Source: Symbiodinium natans (Eukaryota > Sar > Dinophyceae > Suessiales > Symbiodiniaceae). Taken from it: DNA of 64,000 bases. Within the stretch, counting starts at the first letter, position 1, and the number at the start of each line of letters is the position of its first letter. Below, piece by piece: positions 1 to 7,600 of the stretch. The translations under genes and the position numbers were made by a program. Below the pieces are notes generated by a model. The model was not told where the DNA came from. It searched no databases and was given only the letters and a program-made list of their open reading frames with translations. The stretch lies in the NCBI GenBank assembly GCA_905221605.1, contig CAJNDS010000058.1, positions 980,992 through 1,044,991 on the forward strand. Reading direction: 5' to 3'.

Positions 1-52
1 CTCCTACGGATCCGAACAACAACTAGACCCTAGTAACATCGTTTCTCCCCAG

Positions 53-102
53 GTGTTCGGCCGCAGTCTGGGCACAAGCCCGGCCATCGACCTTGCGGCC
101 AG
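53..102 (+). CDS. Exon of alpha/beta-hydrolase gene (nucleophile elbow)
   Basis: The 50-bp exon follows a pyrimidine-rich acceptor ending CCAG. It encodes VFGRSLGTSPAIDLAAR when joined to the next exon. GRSLG is the nucleophile elbow (G-x-S-x-G) with the catalytic serine, as in ABHD13/ABHD17-type serine hydrolases. A GC donor (AG|GCACC) joined to the acceptor at 18017 gives LAAR-HRVAGLVLV, exactly as expected for the family. Earlier exons lie outside the window. The fold assignment is firm. The substrate is unknown, although ABHD17 members are depalmitoylases. Confidence 0.7.
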
Positions 103-262
103 GCACCACCTCGGTCTGGGGTTCGGCTCCCTTTTCAAAACCCTCGAACGGTTGGACAAGGGTTAGGGTTTCGGGTTTAGGCTTTCGGGTTTCGGGAGAA
201 AGTGCCTCTACGTTCGCACCCCCCCCCTCTATCCCAAATGGCATAGTAAGGGTACGAACAAT

Positions 263-318
263 AAATAAATATATATATATATGTAGATAAATATATATAT
301 ATATATATGTATATATAT
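263..318. repeat. (TA)n microsatellite, insertion site of the LTR element
   Basis: AT-alternating sequence abuts the LTR, and similar sequence continues beyond the other LTR at 17651-17690. The four bases ATAT next to each LTR end (315-318 and 17651-17654) are consistent with a target duplication, but the repeat makes its length ambiguous. Confidence 0.7.
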
Positions 319-614
319 TGTGAAGTCGACCAGCACTGGACTTGCACTAAGCCAATGCAATCACAGCCCGGCCACGCTGTTTTACGACTTCGCGAGTTCA
401 AGCACTTGTGCAGCTACGCCTGAGTGCGTCCGGTCGGACCGCACAGCAACCTAAGAGCTACTGTACGACTCTACCGTGCTCAAAGGCACAAGCTCGGTAC
501 TTGAGCCAAAACATTGGCATTGTTACGAATTGCAAAACTACACATGCAAAGAAAACTACAGTACTGGTTCTGGCAGCTCTGCACATGCAACGTGCGTGCT
601 TAGACCTGCTCACA
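319..614 (-). repeat. 3' LTR (element sense)
   Basis: This 296-bp LTR is identical to the other copy except one base (C at about 373, T at the matching place near 17409). It starts TGTGAGCAGG and ends CTTCACA in minus sense. It contains the spliced-leader-like 12-mer at 500-511. Confidence 0.95.
500..511 (-). other. Spliced-leader-like relic in 3' LTR
   Basis: In element sense this reads TTTTGGCTCAAG, identical to the last 12 bases of the conserved dinoflagellate SL exon. It is preceded by GCCA with three extra bases (ATG) between, where the SL has GCCA directly before the T run. It fits reverse transcription of a trans-spliced transcript, but one site cannot exclude coincidence. Confidence 0.5.
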
Positions 615-1064
615 TTCGCCCCTCAGCCGAGGCTTCCAGCTCATCTCGAGCTCGGAGTGCAGCAGGCACTCGCGCTGAACACAGAAAGGGAAGGGAGAGG
701 GTGTCGCGTGCGACCGCGGTGGTCCGCACATCATGAGCATTGGCATGCGGCAGGGACGCTAGCCCGCACCACCACAACGAACGCACGACGACGGCAACCC
801 TCAGCAACCCTTAACCACCCTTTCCCAGGAGGTCCTCACCCTTTTGCTGGTGGGCGAGGCTCTTGAATCCTCGAGCTGGTCTCTAGCTGCCAGTACGCAG
901 ACTATGGTACAAATGGTACACTGTACACTACCGGTCCTAAGCTACGGCTACGGCTACTCACCTATCCGGAACTACCCTACGGGCTACCAGACTCAGCGAG
1001 AGCCGCGCACATGGCTTGTGCCGCAGGCAATGCAACTCACACGCGCTTCGGCGAGCGCATTGCC

Positions 1065-1084
1065 GCGACCAGGACACGGTCCGC
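1065..1084 (-). repeat. Dispersed covarying hairpin, copy 1
   Basis: In element sense: GCG-G-ACC, 7-nt loop GTGTCCT, GGT-CGC. The stem has a bulged G and an A-T pair at the variable position. It lies in the 3' untranslated region. Confidence 0.7.
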
Positions 1085-1161
1085 AGCACCTGCAAAAGAG
1101 CACCCTCAGCACGAGGGGCCACAGGCAGGGCGGAGGAGAAAGGTGCGGGGAATGCAAAATG

Positions 1162-1180
1162 GGCAGGTTTCCAACCTGCC
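1162..1180. repeat. Perfect inverted repeat in 3' UTR
   Basis: GGCAGGTT, a three-base loop, then AACCTGCC. It could form a hairpin near the 3' end of the element RNA. It is not the dispersed hairpin family. Confidence 0.55.
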
Positions 1181-1303
1181 GCGGCTTTTCGCCCGCAGTC
1201 AAGCAAAAGAAAGTGCAAAAGGTTGGCGAAGCAACGTGCCGTGCTGCAACGCCTGCTCTGATAATGCGTGGATGCATACCACGTCGCGCCAACTGGCCGC
1301 AGC

Positions 1304-3967
1304 CTACTCGATACCCTGTGGAGCAGTGTTGGGGGCACGAGTGGCGTTGCCAGCAACGTTGGAGCTACTGGCTCGCTCCAACTGAGGGCGCCTTGCGACC
1401 GCCTCATCGAGGGAGAATGCCTCAGCCGACACCCTCTGGAAATCCTCAATGTAGGACTGCGCGACCGGGTGCGTCTTGGGGACCTCAAGCCTCAGCCCTG
1501 CCTCCGCATTGGCTTTGCTGCTTGTGGTAAAATTGAGGCTCCCAATCAACACCACCGCGCCATCAGGCCGCAGTAGGCAAAGGGCCTTGGCATGGTGAAG
1601 CCCTTGGATACCGGTACCTACTTTAGCCCCGCGGCCGTCGCGAGCATAGGCGTCGCGCACGGATGAGCCGCAACCCACCTTCACCTCGGCGCCTGCAGCC
1701 GCCAAGCGTTTCAACGCTTGCCACTGAAGTTTGGTGCGGTGGCATTGTCCCATGTCGGCGACAATCCGAACGCCTGCGCCCTTGCTAAGCGACGCTTCGA
1801 TTGCCTCGATGCAGGATGGGCAATCTAAGCTGTACGCCCGGATGTAGATCACATCCTCCGCTGCTCCAGACCCAAGCAGCGTTTGGGCGGCCTGAACGTA
1901 TGGCCCGCCCGCAAGGAATTCCGCTTCTTTGACTGGAGAACTCCTAGCGGGGGCTGGGCCCTTGTTCCTCCGGCTGGGTGTGCGCGCCACAGTGGCAGTG
2001 GCGGCCCGTTGCACGAAGCCGGAATGTGCGTGGGCTGTGCTCGCTCCATCTGCTGGGGCCGCGGCCAGGTCACGACCCGCGAGCCCCTGAAAACAGGAGA
2101 GCCCGCGGCTCTTGGCCGCAAGTTGGGAGAAACATCCTTCACTGTTCCCCAAACCCAACACGACCTTACCCTTAGCCAGGGCTTCGGAGGCGGTACTCCG
2201 AATGGAGTCTGTGAGCGCAGGACCCGCGCCTCGCTGGGCCGCGTGCAAAAACCCTAGGGAACGAGCGGTGTCCATTGCGGCATCGCAATGCCCGCAACGT
2301 CCCTCTGCCAGGTAAGCACGACAGCCACAGGCAGCTGTCTCCTCCTTGAGGTGCACCCAAACTTTATGGGTCACCCCTTTCTTAGTGCTCGCGACCTCAA
2401 ACGTCGCTTCAGAGCCAAGGAGTTGAGACAGCCGCGCCTCAGGGGCCGCGGTGTTGCCATGTCGCATATGCGCAATGCGATTGGCAACGGCACGACTCAC
2501 GTACCACAGAACAGCGCCGCACAAGATCACTACTACCAGAGTGATGGCTGTTCCGGCGACCCACACGGTCCGCCTGGCCCCATGACCGATTTCCTCGACG
2601 ACGTCGGCCGAAATCGTTGCAACCGCGTGCATGGAGTCCTCGACAACATGCACCACCCCGCGGTGCAACTGCAAGGCAATCGGCGCCGACGCTGCAGCCG
2701 CCAGGCCCCACCAGCCGTTGATGTTCCCGTTGAGGGCGTGCATCAACCGATTGAGGAGCCCGCGACCCAGGAAAAAGGGGGTCCGCGGCGGAAGCGGAAC
2801 ACTTGGCGGCGGCCGGGCCGACCCGCACGGGAAGGCTGGGACCCAGCTTGTGCTTGGGCGGGGTTGGAGCGCGGCAACAATGCCCGCGGCGTATGCGCCC
2901 CAGGCGTACCTGCCCCTCCCCTTGGGCTTGCCCTTGGCATCGGACTTGCCTCTGCCCTTCGGCTTGCCCTGGCCCTTGCCACGGGCGTCTGCCCAAGCAC
3001 TCCAAGGGTCGCGGCCCTTGCCGTACGTCGCCTCTTCGCGACGTCGCTTGCCGCCCCTCTTCTTGTGTTTGTTTCTAAGAAGAGGTTGGATGGTTTCTTG
3101 GTCCATCGCACGATTGGCCAGAAGGATCTCGTACTCCAGCTCGTCCTGGCTGCTTTCGGAGCCCGAGTCCCTCTCTTCGCCACGCCGCGGATCAGGGATC
3201 CCGCGAGAAACGACCTCTGCCAAGCGGAGAGGCGTGCTGCACCGAAAGCACAGCTGCCTGAATGAAAGGTTCCATTCATAGCAGTTAGGGCACTGCCACC
3301 CTGCTATGCGGAGCGCCTCGCTGATGTGATCATCGCGCTCCGCCTTCTCCGCCTGGCGCCGCTCTCGCTTCTTGGCGCGCTCGGCCGCCTGCGCCTCCTC
3401 GGCCGCCTGGAGGGCTTCAGCGAGTTCCTCATCGCTGAGAAGCCTCGCGGCGTCTGCCCGCGCTTGTTGTTCTTCAAGCTCTTCGGCAGAAAACCTCCGC
3501 CTCCATTGCTCTGGCGCGGTTTGAGGATCTACCTCCCACCACCCGATGTCGATCCCATTGATCCATCGGCCGTCGCACGGGGCGCCCGCATTCGGGCCGC
3601 CCGCGTGCGTGGTGAGGCACTGGTCCTCGGTAACCGGGTTGATGGCTTCGCAGAAGAAGCACCGCCAGCTGCCGTAGGGGTAAAAGCGGCCTTCGACGTA
3701 GGCTCGGTTGGCTGGGAGGGCGACATCGTCCGCCTCATCCGCGGTGCCCGCCTCCATCTCAACCGAGACCTCCTCGTCTTTGACAACCTCAGCTTCCTCC
3801 TCCTGTTCCTCCTTGACCAGGGGCTCTTTCTGCTCCCGGCCAACGTTGAGGTGGGACTCAGTGCGAACCTCGGCGCGCATCAGAATGACGTCAAGGCTGT
3901 CCGCGGCTGGGTCGCCCGCGAAGAAGGAATCGATCTCCTGGGCATGGAGATCGTCAAGAGGCGTCAC
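1304..3967 (-). CDS. Zinc-finger/TM/SWIM/PLD-like nuclease protein
   Basis: This 887-residue ORF is the last of the retroelement. In order it has an acidic N-terminus; a W-x-C-x2-C finger (about 3580-3690); an E/A-rich helix; a RanBP2-type finger (WQCPNC...CFRC, about 3225-3300); a K/G/R-rich linker; one transmembrane helix (about 2495-2570); a SWIM finger (C-x-C-x8-C-x-H, about 2320-2380); and a C-terminal phospholipase D-like domain. The PLD domain has H-A-K (1586-1594) and GSLN (1532-1543), one HKD half-site as in Nuc/Zucchini-type proteins. The usual Asp is displaced. The start is a non-ATG codon in frame with the end of the C2H2 ORF after a -1 shift. Role unknown: nuclease, envelope-like or membrane anchor are possible. 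Confidence 0.7.
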   Translation of the reverse strand: MTPLDDLHAQEIDSFFAGDPAADSLDVILMRAEVRTESHLNVGREQKEPLVKEEQEEEAEVVKDEEVSVEMEAGTADEADDVALPANRAYVEGRFYPYGSWRCFFCEAINPVTEDQCLTTHAGGPNAGAPCDGRWINGIDIGWWEVDPQTAPEQWRRRFSAEELEEQQARADAARLLSDEELAEALQAAEEAQAAERAKKRERRQAEKAERDDHISEALRIAGWQCPNCYEWNLSFRQLCFRCSTPLRLAEVVSRGIPDPRRGEERDSGSESSQDELEYEILLANRAMDQETIQPLLRNKHKKRGGKRRREEATYGKGRDPWSAWADARGKGQGKPKGRGKSDAKGKPKGRGRYAWGAYAAGIVAALQPRPSTSWVPAFPCGSARPPPSVPLPPRTPFFLGRGLLNRLMHALNGNINGWWGLAAAASAPIALQLHRGVVHVVEDSMHAVATISADVVEEIGHGARRTVWVAGTAITLVVVILCGAVLWYVSRAVANRIAHMRHGNTAAPEARLSQLLGSEATFEVASTKKGVTHKVWVHLKEETAACGCRAYLAEGRCGHCDAAMDTARSLGFLHAAQRGAGPALTDSIRSTASEALAKGKVVLGLGNSEGCFSQLAAKSRGLSCFQGLAGRDLAAAPADGASTAHAHSGFVQRAATATVARTPSRRNKGPAPARSSPVKEAEFLAGGPYVQAAQTLLGSGAAEDVIYIRAYSLDCPSCIEAIEASLSKGAGVRIVADMGQCHRTKLQWQALKRLAAAGAEVKVGCGSSVRDAYARDGRGAKVGTGIQGLHHAKALCLLRPDGAVVLIGSLNFTTSSKANAEAGLRLEVPKTHPVAQSYIEDFQRVSAEAFSLDEAVARRPQLERASSSNVAGNATRAPNTAPQGIE
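2061..2080 (-). repeat. Dispersed covarying hairpin, copy 2
   Basis: Element sense: GCG-G-GTC, loop GTGACCT, GGC-CGC, with one T-G wobble. It lies in the linker between the SWIM and PLD domains. Confidence 0.65.
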
Positions 3968-4695
3968 CAGGTCTGGCGAATAATCCCGCTTGGAACGACT
4001 GCAAGGCGTTGCTGAACGTCGCTCTTCGGCGGCTCGAGGGCCCGCCCGCGCGGAGCGGCTTCCCGCGGAGGTCCCGGCTCGGCCTCCTCCGTGGGCTCGC
4101 TCCTTAACGTAGACCCTCCACCGCTACTCTCTGGAACGGAGTCCAGCTCGGGGTCATCGCGAAGCCACCCCGGCGGATGACTACCACCATAAATGTGGTG
4201 CGACCCGTCCTCAAGCTGGATTCGGTCCCCTCTCTTCAGGAGCGGGACCTTCGAGTGATCGTACCCGTTAGCTTTGTGGTACCGAATCACTCGGAGCATG
4301 GGCACCTCCCCATACTCACCGTCCTTTCCTCGGCGGAACAACCGTCCCCGCCAGTCTTGACGAAAAGGGTCAAGAGGTGCGGAGGGGCTGATCCCCAGGT
4401 TGGGCGGAAGAGAGGCGCCATGGCAGGCCGCCTGATGCAAGTGGTACTGCACCAGCGACTCAAAGGCCAGCCCGCATCCAGGAGCTGAGCATCCATAGTG
4501 GCCGTCAGCGTTGGGGCGAGGCTCCTCTGGGGCCGGGGCGGACTGGACGGTCCCGCCTCCTGAAGGCCTGGCGGAACTGCTAGATCCCGCACCCCCGGGC
4601 ATCCTGACCATCGTCAGACACCTCTTCCCCGTCGGCGCCTTCCCCGGCCGCCCGACTCTCTCCCTCTCGGCGCAGTGTTTTGAGGGATTCCTCAC
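3964..4695 (-). CDS. C2H2 zinc-finger ORF of the retroelement
   Basis: The ORF has 243 codons. It contains one C2H2-type finger (C-x4-C, then H and H in LVQYHLHQAACH, about 4430-4500), a G/S/P-rich N-terminal linker and a polar acidic C-terminus. It overlaps the preceding ORF by 116 bp with a +1 frame change and the next by 4 bp with a -1 change. Function is unknown; nucleic-acid binding is the simplest guess. It may be made only as part of a frameshifted polyprotein. Confidence 0.55.
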   Translation of the reverse strand: MRNPSKHCAERERVGRPGKAPTGKRCLTMVRMPGGAGSSSSARPSGGGTVQSAPAPEEPRPNADGHYGCSAPGCGLAFESLVQYHLHQAACHGASLPPNLGISPSAPLDPFRQDWRGRLFRRGKDGEYGEVPMLRVIRYHKANGYDHSKVPLLKRGDRIQLEDGSHHIYGGSHPPGWLRDDPELDSVPESSGGGSTLRSEPTEEAEPGPPREAAPRGRALEPPKSDVQQRLAVVPSGIIRQTW

Positions 4696-7600
4696 GCTTG
4701 GTGATCTTTTCTAGCTTCACCATCGCGGTTCCCGGCCCCTCCAGTATCTTCGACTGGAGCTTCTGCGCTCTCAGAAGAGCTTCGGACCACGCGAGGTACT
4801 CCTTCGCGCTGCTGACCACCGATTGGCCAAGCTCGAGGAACCCTTCCTCTGTGCTCTCGGCCTGGGCCCCACCAGCGGGCTCTTCGTCCTCCTTCACCTT
4901 GACCGCGGCTTGAGGCGCCCGCGTGTCGGGAAGATCCGAGCTGGAACTATCTTCCTCGACACCTTCAGCTTCTTGGGCTGCCTCTTCCTCGAGCGAGTCT
5001 TCGGCCTCGAGGACATTGGGGCCAGGGACGTTGCGCCTAGGGTACACCTTGGGCTTCGCTGGAACGATCGAAGTCTTAGGAGCCCCTGAAGCACGCCCTT
5101 TGGCCTTAGGCGCGGCCTTAGGAGGGGTAACAGGTTGGGCGGCCCCCGCGGCCATGACACGGCCCGCAGGGGCCAGCGCAACCGTCGAGGAGCTCGCCGC
5201 GCCACTGCTGGCCGCAGCAGCTTGGGACGCTTGGACCGTGCCCAGTTTCGGTCCTCGCCCCAACGGCGGGTGGGGGCCCGCACTGGTGTCGCCTAAACTC
5301 CTTAGGTCGACATGCTGGATCAACCGATCCACTTCTAACTCAGCAATTAAGACTGAGTAAACAGGCGAGCCTTTGGGGAGTGCCCAGATGCGGGAGATGC
5401 CGGTGGCTCTAATCTGGCCAGTGAGAGCCACCCCATCCGCTCCCGAATCGATAGGCACTCCGGCGTCCCGCAGGACCGCCAACCGGACCTCGACTATGCA
5501 AGTCGATCCGCGGCGGAACCCGCGTCTCCCGTCCTCCCACTGCGTGGGGCAGTGGCCTAGGACGTAGTGCACCCCGAGGCGGCCTCCCGGCCCGCCGCCG
5601 GGGATCAAGCCGTTCTGAATCAGGCTTGGCACGACATGCAGGTCCGTGCCGTGCCACATGGCCGGGCCATACCGGTCCATAAGATCGTTGATGGCGGTCT
5701 CACTTAGACCCTCCATCATGAACCCCATAGGATGGCCGCAATCGGCCGAGTGGCCTTGAAAGGCACGCAGGAAACCAGCGTGCGAGGTATCCAACCTCGG
5801 CTTCCGCTGGTTGGCGTCGTGCGCGACCGCCTGGTTGTACTGGTTGATGGTGATGCCGAGTTGCTCGATCAACTCATCAACCGGGTAGAGGCCGCCCGGA
5901 GCGAACCGGCCTCTACAACCAGCTTCGCCGTGCCGCATGCATCGGACTAGCCTGCGCTGCACGTCGTCGATCGTGGGCGGGCCCCTTCGGCCCTTAGGGC
6001 CTGGGCTCTTGCTCTTGCCCCTGCCCTTCGACCCTCCTCCACCCATCGCGGCACTGAGGCCCGCGGCTTTGCTGGACCTCCGATGGGCGAGGAAAACCTG
6101 ACGCGCCCTTGAGCGGCCAGGACACGGCCCGCTGCAAGGGGCCGGTGTGCAGTAGTGGTAGGCAGCCGCTCCCGCGCGGCCAGGGCACGGCCCGCAGCGG
6201 GGCCTTGTGGTTGACCACGAAGGTCCGGGCGACCGATCGGTCGCTCCCGCGCGGTCTGGTCGCGACCCGCAGCGGGGCGCAGTGCACAGGCACGAACGCG
6301 GGGAGGGACTACCTACCCTAGGTTCTACAACACACTTGAACCGCTGCGGCGGGGGTTTGGGGAGTTTCCTTAAGGTCTGGGCTCTAAGGCTTCTAAGGCT
6401 TCTGCTTCGACCTTGGACCGAACCTCTAGGCCTGCTTGCAAAACACTGGCTGCGAGACAGACGAACGAAGCTGCACGCGACGAACGACGAAAAATCCTTC
6501 TGCCCGCAGACCGGCGACCTGGGAAACGGCCCGCCCCAAAAACACCCGCCCTGAACACAGAAACACCCGAACAGCCCCAACATCCTGAGCATCAGAACGC
6601 GCGTGGGGTGATTCTGGTCTGAGCGCGCCGCGTCATGGTTCGCGCGCTTGGTGTTGTGCGCACCGCGAACGCCTAAGGCTTCAAGAGCAGACGACGCGCT
6701 CTGCGGAGCCGCGACTGCCCCTTTGGCGCACGCTTCGCGCACCGCCCCCTCGGCTTGGGCATCAGTGAAAAACTGCCCATCAATGACCCTACCCGTCCTA
6801 ACAGTAAGATCATCCACGTAGGCTATCCACTCCTTAGTATACTTAAGGCGCCTACCTCTGCCGGGGGCATAGGCCCTATCAACCACAAAGTTGAAATCAT
6901 CTGGGCCGTTAATCGGGCCAAAGGTGAGGCCGACAGGGAGATATTTCCCTGATCTTGCCACAATGGCCAACACCTCGCGAGCACGCTTGGTGTTCCTAAT
7001 CTGATTAAACCCACTAACCGCATCCACGAAGGTATACCAAACCGAACCCACTGCGGCGGCGAGCACATCGCTACCCCGCCGACAATAGTACGTGGAGCGC
7101 TTAATTCGGGCATTCACACGGCGGTAGTCAACCACCAAGCGTCGCTTCCTATGCCGCTTGTAGCTGGGCATTTCCTTGGTCGGAAACGGCGCAGATCCCC
7201 AAGCCGAGCTGCCGCGGATCAACTGACCCCGCTTGCATTCTTCTTCAAGCTTGTCGTCGACCCATTGCGCGGACTCGCCCCTCAGACTGTGAGGTTGGGA
7301 CGAGACCGGCGGCCCGGTGGGGATACAGTCATGGGCGAACTTCCTGACCGTGGTCCTGGTGGTGTCCTCCACCCAGAACCCAGCGGCCTTTCGCCGTACG
7401 ACCTCCCTGACGGCTGCGATGTCAGCATCGGTCAGCCCTGGTCTGGTTGGTCCAGGCTCGATCTTCAAACCCGACCATACGAGGTCTCTATAGGCCTCGG
7501 TGCGCCTAGGATCCTCCGCGACCTTCTCGCCCGCAAGAGCATAGACCTCAAGGTCAGCCCGGACGGAATCCCAGTCCTTGGCGTCCGCTTTGGTTCGCCA

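Larger units (their letters stand above)
615..1303 (-). other. 3' untranslated region with polypurine tract
   Basis: This lies between the last ORF and the 3' LTR. I see no ORF here with recognisable domains. It holds the candidate polypurine tract (615-624), one copy of the dispersed hairpin (1065-1084) and a perfect 8-bp inverted repeat (1162-1180). Overlapping short ORFs on both strands look like chance openings in GC-rich DNA. Confidence 0.55.
6047..6780 (-). other. Linker with three hairpins between RT palm and KptA-like domain
   Basis: The frame stays open but the translation is Arg/Pro/Ser/Cys-rich without domain character. The stretch carries three copies of the dispersed hairpin and a 16-bp palindrome (6229-6244). 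It looks like structured RNA or a spacer that happens to be open, ending at the ATG of the KptA-like domain. Confidence 0.5.

Noticed and set aside
2288-3281. Plus-strand ORFs of 325 and 216 codons
   Set aside because: Antisense shadows of the PLD-like ORF.
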